Of a DNA stretch of 64,000 nucleotides, positions 25,297 to 34,535 are shown one piece after another (within the stretch, counting starts at the first letter, position 1; every line of letters begins with the position of its first letter). Under the pieces are notes generated by a model that did no database searches, had not been told where the DNA came from, and was given only the letters and a program-made list of their open reading frames with translations. The DNA is from JAFGGG01 sp964638895. Lineage in GTDB: Bacteria; Spirochaetota; Spirochaetia; SZUA-6; RPPD01. A program made the position numbers and the translations under genes. The stretch spans positions 23,023 through 87,022 of the forward strand of contig CAZWYY010000006.1 of the NCBI GenBank assembly GCA_964638895.1, given 5' to 3'.

Positions 25297-25449
25297 TTAA
25301 TTCCCATTTAAAAAGATTTCATAGAATTTATAAAGATTATAACAACGATGTTTTTTAAATCTGTGTAATCTTTGATAATCGGCGAAATCCATGTTCCGGT
25401 GTTTTTTTGCAGCGCCGGCCGCACTCACCGTACACTCGCAAAAACCAGC
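25297..25449. repeat. Intergenic sequence with phased AATC repeats and a dyad
   Basis: Between the orphan lipoprotein and the end of tsaB. AAAGATTA (25332-25339) and TAATCTTT (25366-25373) form an 8-base dyad. From about 25357 to 25395 the tetramer AATC recurs roughly every 9-10 bases, mixed with GTG and GCG. This could be a terminator or a decayed intergenic repeat; it has no gene. Confidence 0.35.
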
Positions 25450-26133
25450 CTACTTCCCCTCATCCTCACCGGCGGCCAGCTCTGCCTCGCTTTTCCGGAT
25501 GTAAAGCGGGCCTATGGTGGGTGGAGCGGCCCCCTTCTCCTTGAACCGGAGTTTTCCCAGTTCAAGCAGGGATTCGGGTTCCGCGGGTGTCTCAATGAGA
25601 TTGGGTACGGTTTTAAGGGAAAAACCCTCCAGGCGGATCTTTTCCAGCGCCGCGCCCGCGTGCGGCCCGGTCAGCAGGACCCCGGACAGGTCATTGATAA
25701 GCGACGCCAGCTCCCCGGGGCTGGCGTCCAAAAAATCTCCCCGACGTTCCCCGCCCGTGTAGACGGCACAGTAAAAACGGTGTTTCCTGGCGTCTATGAC
25801 CGGCAGCACCGGCCCGTTAAACTTACGAAACCGGTAGGCAATGGCATCCGGGCCCGGTACGCCTACCAGCGCGCACCCGCTGCCCGTGCGGATGCCCTTG
25901 GCCGTTGCCAGCCCGATGCGCAGGCCCGTAAATGAGCCGGGGCCCAGGCAGCAGACCACCAGGTCCAGATCGGAGGGTTCGATGTCCAGTTGCTTGAAAA
26001 GGAATTCCATACAGGGTACCAGGTTCTCGCCGTGGCCCAGCCCCATCCGAGCGACAAGTGTTATCCTGCGGCCGCCGGCCTCAAACGCAATACCAAGGTT
26101 TTCCGTGGCCGTATCTATCGCCAGCACGTTCAT
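25450..26133 (-). CDS. tsaB: TsaB, tRNA t6A modification subunit
   Basis: Encodes 227 residues of the ASKHA-fold YeaZ/TsaB family. MNVLAIDTATENLG begins the protein and LGPGSFTGLRIG (63-74) is the family signature. It works with TsaC, TsaD and TsaE to make N6-threonylcarbamoyladenosine at position 37 of ANN-decoding tRNAs. Its start overlaps the tsaE stop by four bases. Confidence 0.94.
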   Translation of the reverse strand: MNVLAIDTATENLGIAFEAGGRRITLVARMGLGHGENLVPCMEFLFKQLDIEPSDLDLVVCCLGPGSFTGLRIGLATAKGIRTGSGCALVGVPGPDAIAYRFRKFNGPVLPVIDARKHRFYCAVYTGGERRGDFLDASPGELASLINDLSGVLLTGPHAGAALEKIRLEGFSLKTVPNLIETPAEPESLLELGKLRFKEKGAAPPTIGPLYIRKSEAELAAGEDEGK

Positions 26134-26549
26134 TTTCCGTTCCCCTTAATGTGTATTTCCCGGGTGCCGTCTTCGCGCAGTGAAATTTCAACGTAAACGG
26201 TATGGCCGGGGAGCATGGCGTCGGCTTTCTCCGGCCATTCGATGACCGTGATCCCATTCCCGTACATCAACTCTTCCAAACCCAGGTCGGAGGTCTCGCT
26301 TTCACGTTCCAAGCGGTAGAGGTCCACGTGATTCAGTGGGGGTGTGCTTTCGTATACGGAGATGATGGTAAAGGTGGGGCTGGTAATCTCCTCCTCAACT
26401 CCCAATCCAAGGGCTATCCCCTTTACCAGGGTTGTTTTTCCGGCGCCGAGCACCCCCCGCACGGCGACAACAGCGCCCGGGGCAAGTTGCGCCGCCAGGC
26501 GCCTCCCTATAGCAAGCGTATCCTGTATTGATCTGCTTATCTCAGTCAT
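26130..26549 (-). CDS. tsaE: TsaE, tRNA t6A modification ATPase
   Basis: Encodes 139 residues with a P-loop GVLGAGKT (32-39), the SPTF motif and HVDLYRL, all typical of TsaE. It is the ATPase that resets the TsaB-TsaD complex in the cytoplasm. It is first in a two-gene unit with tsaB. Confidence 0.94.
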   Translation of the reverse strand: MTEISRSIQDTLAIGRRLAAQLAPGAVVAVRGVLGAGKTTLVKGIALGLGVEEEITSPTFTIISVYESTPPLNHVDLYRLERESETSDLGLEELMYGNGITVIEWPEKADAMLPGHTVYVEISLREDGTREIHIKGNGK

Positions 26550-26657
26550 AAAGGTATCAAAAGACTCTATTAAAAATCGGGAGATAGGTCAATGTAGTGA
26601 CATTAAATAAAATTATCAGTTGCCTTGACAACAAAGGAAGGAAGAACTTACAGTATA

Positions 26658-28343
26658 ATGAGAAGCATGGAAACAAAACACAGCCGTATCCCACTACCGG
26701 CCATTCCTAACATGGAAAAACAGTTGCCTCGGATAGCGGCCTGGCTTAAGACCAACCGCACGCTGGCCGTGGTACTCATAGACATGACACCGCAGTTCGA
26801 GCTTCATTCGTACGGCAACAAAAATATTTTCAAATCGGTGGCCGGGGCCATTAATACCTGTATCAACGGACTGCGCGGCAAAGAGATCCGCAGCGATGAC
26901 ATAGTTGTCTTGAACTACACGGGAGGAAGCAGATATTACATATTCTTAAGCAAGGCGCGCGAAAAACAGTATGTACAGATAGACGATTACGAACACCTGT
27001 GCCTGCGAATTTTTAACGCCGTGTATAACACGCTTTTTCCTGTGATCTACCCCATAACGGGCAGTGAGCCGCAGGTAAAGCTGGGGTACGCCTTCACCTT
27101 TTTTAATCCGTTCGCCGAAGAAATGCAGTTTTTACAACAGATGCTGAGTGAGGCGGAAGCTACAGCCGGATACCTGGCCGTAAAAATCGAGATGATGAAG
27201 CGAAAGCTTCTGCATAAGATAATCATCGATGAGGACCTTTCCACCCGCTACCAACCGGTGATCAGCCTGGGGGACGGCAAGGTCTGCGCCTATGAGGCGT
27301 TTGTGCAGGGTCCGCCGGGTTCGTTCTTTCATAACGCCTACAGTATGTTCAATTTCGCCCGTGCCGCGGGATTGATTTTTGAGCTGGACTGGATCAGTAA
27401 AAAAATAATTGTAAAAAACGCCAGGGGCCTGGCCGCCGATAAAAAACTGTTTATTAAGCTTGTGCCCGCCAGGCTTTATAAACACGAGCTTTTAGCGGAT
27501 CATTTTAAAGATATAGTCCGGAAGAACCGCATAAAGCCCCATACCCTGGTATTTGAAATTTCCGAGGACTCGATCGCCGAAGGCGTTTCTTTCATCCGCA
27601 GGCTGAAGCGCGCCTATGCGGAGATAAACTATGCTCTTGTATTAAGGGAAATCCGCACCCCTGACCGGCTCAAGGTATTGCGGAAGTCCGGGGTTTCATA
27701 CATTAAATTGGGAATGGAGATAACCAGGCATATAGAGGCCAACGCCCCGGCCGCGGAGTTTGTCAAGGCGGTAAAGGAGTTCGCCCCGGGACCGGGATGC
27801 GGCCTCATCGCCGAAGGAGTGCATACTCACGCCGAGATGCGGAAATTGCGGGAGCTGGGTGTGGGATACGGGCAGGGGTATTTCTTCGCCAAACCCGGCG
27901 CCGCGCTTCTGGAAGTAATAAATATTGAGGATTACCTGGGAGACAAGGAGCTTGAAAAGAACTTGCTCTCCTATATTTATTTCAAGCGCGGCAAGACATA
28001 TTTTGACAAGGGCGATTACGATAAAGCCATTCTGGAGTTTACCAAGGTAATAGAGGTTGATAAGGACAACGCCGATGCCTATTATTACCGGGCTTTCTCC
28101 TACTGCCGGGAAGGGGCAACCGTGGTGGCTCTGAAGGATTTACAGGCCCTGATGCGTGTAAACCCGGACCACCCTGAAGAACAATTCCTCAAAGCCGCCA
28201 TTTATGAAAAACAAGGCGATCTTGCCGCCGCGCTTAAGGCCTATAAAATCTATGCACAGGGCTTGGCCGGGGGTGCGGACCTGAATGGTGATATCGCCCG
28301 CAAGCGCATCATTACCCTGAAGCAGGCACTGCAAAACCGTTAG
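26658..28343 (+). CDS. Degenerate GGDEF-EAL protein with TPR tail
   Basis: About 561 residues; start uncertain (ATG 26658 or 26667). The first ~190 residues look like a GGDEF fold, but the active loop reads YTGGSRYYIF, so cyclase activity is unlikely. An EAL-like domain follows: EAL is EAF, the catalytic DDFG loop is replaced by REIRTPDR, and AEGVHT is kept. The domain is thus probably inactive as a phosphodiesterase. The last 120 residues are TPR repeats (KGDYDKAILEFTKVIEVDKDNADAYYYRA). A role as a c-di-GMP receptor or protein scaffold is likely. It converges on ntrC with a 3-base gap. Confidence 0.8.
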   Translation: MRSMETKHSRIPLPAIPNMEKQLPRIAAWLKTNRTLAVVLIDMTPQFELHSYGNKNIFKSVAGAINTCINGLRGKEIRSDDIVVLNYTGGSRYYIFLSKAREKQYVQIDDYEHLCLRIFNAVYNTLFPVIYPITGSEPQVKLGYAFTFFNPFAEEMQFLQQMLSEAEATAGYLAVKIEMMKRKLLHKIIIDEDLSTRYQPVISLGDGKVCAYEAFVQGPPGSFFHNAYSMFNFARAAGLIFELDWISKKIIVKNARGLAADKKLFIKLVPARLYKHELLADHFKDIVRKNRIKPHTLVFEISEDSIAEGVSFIRRLKRAYAEINYALVLREIRTPDRLKVLRKSGVSYIKLGMEITRHIEANAPAAEFVKAVKEFAPGPGCGLIAEGVHTHAEMRKLRELGVGYGQGYFFAKPGAALLEVINIEDYLGDKELEKNLLSYIYFKRGKTYFDKGDYDKAILEFTKVIEVDKDNADAYYYRAFSYCREGATVVALKDLQALMRVNPDHPEEQFLKAAIYEKQGDLAAALKAYKIYAQGLAGGADLNGDIARKRIITLKQALQNR

Positions 28344-28346
28344 CAT

Positions 28347-29696
28347 TCAGTTTACGATATTATACTCACTCAATTTCCGGTGAAGCGTTTTTCTGCCTAT
28401 GCCCAGCACCTCGGCCGTTTTGCTTTTATTCCCGCCGCAGCTGTTCAGGGTAAAGGTAATGATCTGCTTTTCCGCTTCGGCCAGGCTGATCCCCGTATTC
28501 AGCTTGATATACTCCTTTTCGCTCGACGTCTGCAGGTAGGGGGGCAGGTCATCCGCACTGATCACCGTGCCTTTGCACAGCACCACGGCGCTTTCGATGC
28601 AGTTGCGCAGCTCCCGCACATTGCCGGGCCAGGGATACTGAGAAAGGATCAAACGCGCCTTAGGGTCAATGCCCTCGATCTTCTTTTTGTTTTCCTCGGT
28701 AAACTCCTTTAGAAAAGTGGCCATAAGCAGGGGAATATCGTCTTGGCGCTCCCTTAAGGGGGGGATATGCAGGTTCACCACATTCAGCCTGTAGTAGAGG
28801 TCCTCCCGAAAATTGTTGGCCGCGATCTCTTGTTTCAGGTCTTTGTTGGTGGCTGAGATTATACGCACATCCGCTTCAATGGTCTCCTCCCCGCCCACGC
28901 GTTCGAACTTTTTTTCATGCAGCACGCGGAGTATTTTTATCTGCACGCTTTGGTTTATCTCCCCAATCTCATCCAGAAAAATCGTCCCGCCGTTGGCCAG
29001 TTCAAACCGTCCGCGCCTACGGGAGATGGCCCCGGTAAACGAACCCTTTTCATGGCCGAACAACTCGCTTTCCAGCAGGGTTTCGGTAAGCGCGGCGCAG
29101 TGCACCTTGATATACGCTTTGTCCTTGCGGGGCGAGTTGAAATGAATGGCGTCGGCTATCATCTCTTTGCCCACGCCGCTTTCCCCCGTAATGAGTACCG
29201 AGGCCTTGGTGGGCGCCACCTGGCTTACCACCTCGAAGATCTTCTGCATGCGCTCGCTTTTGCCGATTATCTGCGGGAATTTTGTTCTTCGGCCCAGTTC
29301 TTCCTGCAGGGCCCGGTGCTGTAAAAACAGCTCCCTGTTGGAAAGCGCGCGCTTTACCAGCAGGGAGAGGCGTTCAAGATTAAGGGGCTTGGTAAGAAAA
29401 TCGTACGCACCGTCCCGCATGGCTTTGACCGCGGATTCGATCGTACCGTGACCGGTGAGGATGATGACCGGCACCGTGGGATAGGCGGAGACCACCTTTT
29501 TTAACAGCTCCTCGCCGGAAAGACCCGGCATTTTGAGATCGGCGATTATCAGGTCTATCTCTTCCTTTTCAATCTGTACCATGGCCTGTTCGCCGTCCGC
29601 GGCCAGCAGTGTTCTATAGCCCTCAAGCTCAAGCGCCCTGCCCAGACCCTCGCGGATGTTCTTCTCGTCGTCTACGATCAGAATGTTAAACTTCAT
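28347..29696 (-). CDS. NtrC-family sigma-54 response regulator
   Basis: About 449 residues from ATG 29696, preceded by an AGGGAGAGG site; a longer in-frame start at 29717 lies before that site. Receiver (D53), AAA+ domain with Walker A GESGVGKE, a GSFTGA loop (canonical GAFTGA) that contacts sigma-54, and a C-terminal FIS-type helix-turn-helix (KTAEVLGIGRKTLHRKL). It activates sigma-54 promoters after phosphorylation by the kinase encoded just upstream, whose stop it overlaps. Target genes are not evident. Confidence 0.93.
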   Translation of the reverse strand: MKFNILIVDDEKNIREGLGRALELEGYRTLLAADGEQAMVQIEKEEIDLIIADLKMPGLSGEELLKKVVSAYPTVPVIILTGHGTIESAVKAMRDGAYDFLTKPLNLERLSLLVKRALSNRELFLQHRALQEELGRRTKFPQIIGKSERMQKIFEVVSQVAPTKASVLITGESGVGKEMIADAIHFNSPRKDKAYIKVHCAALTETLLESELFGHEKGSFTGAISRRRGRFELANGGTIFLDEIGEINQSVQIKILRVLHEKKFERVGGEETIEADVRIISATNKDLKQEIAANNFREDLYYRLNVVNLHIPPLRERQDDIPLLMATFLKEFTEENKKKIEGIDPKARLILSQYPWPGNVRELRNCIESAVVLCKGTVISADDLPPYLQTSSEKEYIKLNTGISLAEAEKQIITFTLNSCGGNKSKTAEVLGIGRKTLHRKLSEYNIVN

Positions 29697-30858
29697 CTTC
29701 CTCTCCCTCGTATTCAAGCAGTCGTTTCTCTTTTTGCGGTATGGAAAATGTCAAAATAAAAGTAGTGCCTTCCCCCTGTTTGGAGGTCAACGAAACGTCA
29801 CCCAGGTGCTCCTTGACTATCTTGTACACCAGTGTCAGGCCCAGGCCGGAGCCGAATTCCTTGGTGGTAAAGTACGGTTCAAAGATCTTATCCATGATGG
29901 AGTCAGGGATGCCGCAGCCGTTGTCTATTACCTTGAGAAGCACATCAGGCCCCCGTTTTGTGGTCTCGATCCGCAGGATACCCCCCTTGGGCATGGCGGA
30001 CAGGGAGTTTTTAATGAGGTTCAGCAGAGCCTGTTTCATGTATTTCTCGTCCATGAGAATCTTGGGCAGGTCACGGTACAGCTCGGTTTCGATCTTGACA
30101 TGCGCCTGTTCCAGCTCGAATTTGAGGAATTCCAGCAGTTCGCGCACAAGTTGATTCAGGTCGCCTTCCTCCAGTTTCATATCCATGGGACGTACGGCGA
30201 ACAAAAAATCCACCACAATGCGGTTCAGCCGGTCCACCTCCTCGTTGATGACATCCAGGTAGTGTTTGATGCTTTTAGTTTTAATTGTCTGTTTTTTGTG
30301 CATCTCCTTCTGCGCCAACTGCAGGTGAATGCCGATGGACCCCAGAGGATTTTTGATCTCATGCGCCACGCCCGCGGCCAGGGTGGTTAAGGCGGCCAGG
30401 CTTTCGGCCCGGCGCAGCCGGGCCTGATTGATCTTTTTTTCCGTAACATCCTCGATATGAATCAGGTTGCCCTGGATCTTTCCCTCCTTTACCAGGGGCA
30501 TTATACTTACGGAGATGGTTTTAGCCACGCCCCCCCCCAACACAAAGGTCTTGTCCTTGATTATCTCCTGGTCGCCCAGTTTCTCCCTGAAAAACCCGGC
30601 AAGCTCATTATCTTCCAGGGCGTCCCAGAATTTTTTTTCCATGATGTCCCCGCTTGCCAGGGGGATCATGCGCTCGGCCGATTTGTTGAACAACAGGATA
30701 TTATTGTCCCTGTCCGTTACCAGCACGCCGTCCGTCATGGAGTGAAGCACCATTTCCAAAAGCTCGTTGTCCGCGGCGATGTGGGCAAATAGCCTGCGGA
30801 TACTTTCCCGGTCCAGTTTTTCCCACTTTTCCAGGGCCTTTTCCAGAAATTTTCTCAT
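29686..30858 (-). CDS. PAS-domain histidine kinase (NtrB type)
   Basis: Encodes 390 residues with no membrane segment. A PAS domain (about 31-145) is followed by HisKA (H166 in GVAHEIKNPLGS) and HATPase (NLIKNSLSAMP, DNGCGIPD, GLGLTLVYK). It is the cognate kinase of the sigma-54 regulator, whose gene overlaps its end. Its own start overlaps the holB-like stop by four bases, linking this pair to a cell-wall and replication operon. Confidence 0.92.
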   Translation of the reverse strand: MRKFLEKALEKWEKLDRESIRRLFAHIAADNELLEMVLHSMTDGVLVTDRDNNILLFNKSAERMIPLASGDIMEKKFWDALEDNELAGFFREKLGDQEIIKDKTFVLGGGVAKTISVSIMPLVKEGKIQGNLIHIEDVTEKKINQARLRRAESLAALTTLAAGVAHEIKNPLGSIGIHLQLAQKEMHKKQTIKTKSIKHYLDVINEEVDRLNRIVVDFLFAVRPMDMKLEEGDLNQLVRELLEFLKFELEQAHVKIETELYRDLPKILMDEKYMKQALLNLIKNSLSAMPKGGILRIETTKRGPDVLLKVIDNGCGIPDSIMDKIFEPYFTTKEFGSGLGLTLVYKIVKEHLGDVSLTSKQGEGTTFILTFSIPQKEKRLLEYEGEEDEV

Positions 30859-32060
30859 AAAACAGCTTTCATCCGGTAAAAAAGATTTTGAATAAAAAGC
30901 TGGGCCTGCAGGTTAAGGGTCTTATGTTCCCGGTAGTGTTTACCGATGATTTTCACCCAGTTTTCAAGATGGGTCAGGTTTGGAAAGCGGCTGTTAATGT
31001 TGTTATGAAAAAAATCAGCAAGAACGTGCAGCAGCTCCTGAATAAACAGGGAAATGAGGTTCTTTTCCGATTTGGCTGAAAAAAGATCATGCATCTCTTT
31101 TAAAATATCCACACGGGTACCTTCCCGTTCCATGACTTTTTGGAAAAAAGTGCGCGCAAGGGTATTAAGCATGGCCGCATTAATATCCCGCCAAGCTAAA
31201 AAATAACTCTTTAACGATGGAAAGTCTAATGAATCCTCATGGAAAATACGGGTCAATATTTGTTTTACCTGCTCTTCGTCCCTTTCCGAGAACTTGTAGT
31301 GCCTCACCCGTGAGCGGATGGTGGGTATGAGGTTTGTCAGGCGGACGGCCGTAAGGATAAGATATATGCCGGGCGGCGGCTCCTCCAGCAGTTTGAGGAG
31401 TGAGTTCCGCGAGGACTCCAGCATGGCGTCGGCGTTTTCCATAATGATTATTTTGGGGAAGCGTTGGGCGGAAAGATGGACCCATTGAATGAGTTTTCGT
31501 ACCTGGTTTACCGGGATATTGTCCATGCTTACATAGGAGGACAACCTCCCGCTTGTTTCCAGAACAGAGGATATGATATCGGCCAGTTCCTTTTCTTCAG
31601 GCAGGCTCTTCTCCGGAGCCAGGGCCTCAAGCAGTTCTTCCAGCTCAATCACCAGCTCCTGGATCTTGTTGCGCGTGCTTTCGTCTCCTTCCCAGATGGC
31701 CGGATCGAAACGCCTGGTCAGTTTTCGTACGGCGCGCAGCACCAGGTAACGCGCCGCAGGCTTCCTTGTCCGATAGAGCGCATCGGCGCAGGCCGCGATC
31801 TCAACGTCAAAATATCGTGGACCCAAAAGAATTACATTGGGGTGTAAAAGCTCCCTGTTCAGATTGCATTGGGGGCATCCGCAGTTCCAGGGGGCCTTCT
31901 TATCTTCACACACCAGCACGCGGGCGGTTTCCAGGGCCGTACTCAGTTTGGCCGCGTACGGCGGTCCGTAGAACAAGGCGGACCTGGGGAATATACCTCT
32001 GGCGAGCTCGGTTCTGAGGATGGAAACGGTTGTGGTATTGCCGATTATATTTTCAAACAT
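30855..32060 (-). CDS. holB: DNA polymerase III delta-prime-like clamp-loader subunit
   Basis: Encodes 401 residues of the AAA+ clamp-loader family. Four cysteines (CEDKKAPWNCGCPQC) make a zinc module typical of delta-prime/tau, and the sensor region NSLLKLLEEPPPGIYLILTA is highly typical. The P-loop is degenerate (GPPYAAKLS), as is usual for delta-prime, which does not hydrolyse ATP. An insertion of about 70 residues (roughly 100-175) separates the zinc module from the SMDNIPVNQVRKL stretch. It overlaps cvpA by 16 bases. Confidence 0.85.
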   Translation of the reverse strand: MFENIIGNTTTVSILRTELARGIFPRSALFYGPPYAAKLSTALETARVLVCEDKKAPWNCGCPQCNLNRELLHPNVILLGPRYFDVEIAACADALYRTRKPAARYLVLRAVRKLTRRFDPAIWEGDESTRNKIQELVIELEELLEALAPEKSLPEEKELADIISSVLETSGRLSSYVSMDNIPVNQVRKLIQWVHLSAQRFPKIIIMENADAMLESSRNSLLKLLEEPPPGIYLILTAVRLTNLIPTIRSRVRHYKFSERDEEQVKQILTRIFHEDSLDFPSLKSYFLAWRDINAAMLNTLARTFFQKVMEREGTRVDILKEMHDLFSAKSEKNLISLFIQELLHVLADFFHNNINSRFPNLTHLENWVKIIGKHYREHKTLNLQAQLFIQNLFYRMKAVL

Positions 32061-32560
32061 GCTTCTTTTAAGGGTAACAGATTAAATATGTCGGGAACCG
32101 AGGGCAGAAAGGGCATAAGAAAATTATAAAATATGCTCGTCTGCAGGGGTTGCTTGACGCCCGGCAGGGGAAGCCAAGAAGCAATAATTAATAATATGGC
32201 TATTACCAGTACGCCCTCTACCAGTCCCAGAACGATTCCCAGCGCCCTGTCCAGGTTGTGCAGGTTGAGACGGCCTACTATATCCAGCAATAAACCCTGA
32301 ATGAAAAATACCAGCAGGTATACAAGTAAAAAGATAATGAGAAAAGCGATAATATGATTCCAGATCGATTCCTTTGCTCCCGTTACCAAGGCCACTACAT
32401 TTACCAGGAGATTGGAGAAGAGCACGGCAAAGAGGATTCCCAATAGGGGCGCTGCCATCAGGGAGATCTCCGTTATAAAACCGCGGAACGCGCCCCTAAC
32501 CACGAGAATGAGAAGGATAAGGAGAAATATGATATCAAGGAATGAAATCCCACTAGACAT
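32045..32560 (-). CDS. CvpA family membrane protein
   Basis: Encodes 171 residues with four hydrophobic segments and the CvpA-typical start (FLDIIFLLILLILVVRGAFRG) and LDRALGIVLGLVEG. The family was named for colicin V secretion and is linked to envelope homeostasis; the biochemical role is not settled. It overlaps both murG and the holB-like gene. Confidence 0.85.
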   Translation of the reverse strand: MSSGISFLDIIFLLILLILVVRGAFRGFITEISLMAAPLLGILFAVLFSNLLVNVVALVTGAKESIWNHIIAFLIIFLLVYLLVFFIQGLLLDIVGRLNLHNLDRALGIVLGLVEGVLVIAILLIIASWLPLPGVKQPLQTSIFYNFLMPFLPSVPDIFNLLPLKEACLKI

Positions 32561-33650
32561 TGTGCCTCTCCCTAATGGTGCGTATGATTAGATCCACAAT
32601 TTTGTCCGTCGCGTCCGGTACTCCCAGGCGTGCGGCCGCCCTGCTCATGATATCGAGTGCCGCTTTATTATCTAACAGATTGAGGATGGTTTCAAGCAGA
32701 ATTTGACCGGTAAGGCCCTCCTGGCTTAAAACAATACTCGCGCCGGCCTTTTCAAAGACGGCGGCATTACGCAGCTGGTCCCCCCTGCTGCCCGCGGTTC
32801 CCAGGGGAATGAGGACGGAGGGGGTGGCGGTTACTGCCAGCTCCCACAGGGTGTTGGCGCCCGCGCGGCTTATTACCAGATCAGCGGCGGCCAGCACATG
32901 GGGAAGCTCCGGCCCGAGAAAGGGAACCGGCCGGTAGTGAGGGTTATTATTTTGCGGGATCTCGTTTTTAGGTCCCACCTGGTGGACCACGAAATATTTT
33001 TTAAGCAGATCCTTTGCCAGACCGGCAATAAGAGCGTTTATTTCGGCCGAACCCTGGCTGCCGCCCAATACCAGGATCATTTTTATAGAGTCCGGGCAGC
33101 CCGTAATGGTTCTGCCCCGGCGGGCGTCGCCCCGCGTTATCTCCGGTCGCACGGGGTTGCCGCTGAATACCAGTTTTTGCCGCATGCTTTTGGGAAAATA
33201 ACGGACGGACTCCTCGAACGATGTGAGAATAATGTGCGCGAACCGGGCATTGATTCTGGTGGCCAATCCCGGGTCAAAATCGGATTCATGCGTAACGATT
33301 GGAATGCCTAAAAGCTTTGCGGCTATAACCGTGGGCACACTGACAAATCCGCCTTTGGAAAATACCAGCACCGGATGCAGAATGATCAGATACAGTAATG
33401 AAATAATGATACCGCCCGCAAACGTGAACAGGTCGACAATGTTCCACAGGGAAAAATACCTGCGCCACTTGCCGGCCGGAACGGCAAGGTAACGGATGCC
33501 TGCCTTGCCCACAAGCAAGCGTTCCATGCCGTACCTGGTGCCGATCCAGAAGAGTAAGCAGTTGATCCGTTCCATAAGCCGGTGGGCTACGGCCAGCCCG
33601 GGGAATACGTGTCCGGCCGTGCCCCCGCCCGTAAAAACAATTTTTTCCAT
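32553..33650 (-). CDS. murG: MurG, lipid II synthase
   Basis: About 365 residues from ATG 33650 (MEKIVFTGGGTAGH); a longer open frame from 33776 adds a non-homologous leader that would overlap the divergent gene at 33748. MurG adds GlcNAc to lipid I on the inner face of the membrane. The glycine-rich GGGTAGH loop, HESDFDPGLATR, GGSQGSAEIN and a late RAGANTLWEL are all present. It lies outside any mur/fts cluster here and heads a murG-cvpA-holB-ntrB-ntrC unit. Confidence 0.93.
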   Translation of the reverse strand: MEKIVFTGGGTAGHVFPGLAVAHRLMERINCLLFWIGTRYGMERLLVGKAGIRYLAVPAGKWRRYFSLWNIVDLFTFAGGIIISLLYLIILHPVLVFSKGGFVSVPTVIAAKLLGIPIVTHESDFDPGLATRINARFAHIILTSFEESVRYFPKSMRQKLVFSGNPVRPEITRGDARRGRTITGCPDSIKMILVLGGSQGSAEINALIAGLAKDLLKKYFVVHQVGPKNEIPQNNNPHYRPVPFLGPELPHVLAAADLVISRAGANTLWELAVTATPSVLIPLGTAGSRGDQLRNAAVFEKAGASIVLSQEGLTGQILLETILNLLDNKAALDIMSRAAARLGVPDATDKIVDLIIRTIRERHNV

Positions 33651-33747
33651 ACGCCGATCCGCATAAAACTCACTTTTCTTTAGCGGTTTTACTTTAAACA
33701 CCTTTTTTTTTGCGCTATATTTACTGTGCGAAGGAGTAAAGCATAAC

Positions 33748-34527
33748 ATGAAAAAGAGAATTGTGGCAATTATCATCCTGTTTCTGCTTGGATGTTTTTT
33801 TTACGGTGATTATCCAAAAGAGTTCGAGCGGCTGCTGGGGCCCCAGGTACTGAAGGATCTTGCCCGCACCGGCGAATTGAGCAATACCTTTGATGAAAAA
33901 ACGGACCTGCGCTATTTTCCCGATACGGACGTGCGGCCGGAGATAATCGCGCAGATAAAACGCCTTAAACCCATCTTCGGGATCGAGGTGCTGTTGACCT
34001 ATAAGTATACCGGGAAAAATTTCTCCGATGAAAAGGGGCGTCTGGAGCTTTATAACATCCTGCGGTCCATTCGCACGTTGAAGGGTATCGAATACTATTC
34101 TCAAAGCCGCGGGCGGATGCGGATCATGTTCCACGACGCATATATAGTGGATTCACCCGATACACGAAAGAAGCTCCCCGATCGCCTGGTGGACATCATT
34201 CCGTCGTACAGCACCTTGTTTATCTACCAGAACGATTCTTCCTTCGGTGAAAATATCTTTGAAACAGTGTATTATGCCGGGAACGGTTATTTTCTGATGA
34301 AGATGGAAAACCTGACCAAAATCTGGTATGGGATCGTACCCCTCATCGATCCTCATAACCTTAATTATATTATCTTTATCTATCCCAAGGGGGACACGAT
34401 TATTTTTTATTCGGTGATTTGTGTGAACGCCTTTAATCTTTTTGGGATCGCGGGCAGCAGGACCGCTTCTTTTTATAACCGGATAAAGGCCCTCTACGCC
34501 TGGTTTTGCTCTGAGGTGGAAAAATAA
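33748..34527 (+). CDS. Probable lipoprotein of a spirochaete-type family (DUF6675-like)
   Basis: Encodes 259 residues. The N-terminus has a lipobox-like LLGC (Cys about 16). The body contains a long conserved-looking alpha/beta region with FYNRIKALYAWFCSE at the end. The layout resembles uncharacterised spirochaetal DUF6675 proteins, but I am not sure of the family number. An AAGGAG site precedes ATG. It stands alone, divergent from murG. Confidence 0.65.
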   Translation: MKKRIVAIIILFLLGCFFYGDYPKEFERLLGPQVLKDLARTGELSNTFDEKTDLRYFPDTDVRPEIIAQIKRLKPIFGIEVLLTYKYTGKNFSDEKGRLELYNILRSIRTLKGIEYYSQSRGRMRIMFHDAYIVDSPDTRKKLPDRLVDIIPSYSTLFIYQNDSSFGENIFETVYYAGNGYFLMKMENLTKIWYGIVPLIDPHNLNYIIFIYPKGDTIIFYSVICVNAFNLFGIAGSRTASFYNRIKALYAWFCSEVEK

Positions 34528-34535
34528 GCGGAGGG

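Noticed and set aside
26591..26604. AATGT-AGTG-ACATT dyad as a second Rex site
   Set aside because: The arms are only 5 bases and lack the GTGA/TCAC core of Rex operators.
26625..26659. TTGACA and TATAAT before the GGDEF-EAL gene
   Set aside because: The two hexamers are 23 bases apart, too far for a normal sigma-70 promoter; TTGACA there may also be read as a TTG start.
30855..32060. holB-like gene as a pseudogene because of a broken P-loop
   Set aside because: A degenerate P-loop is normal for delta-prime subunits, and the frame and other motifs are intact.
33651..33776. Extended murG N-terminus
   Set aside because: The extra 42 residues are not MurG-like and would overlap the divergent gene at 33748.
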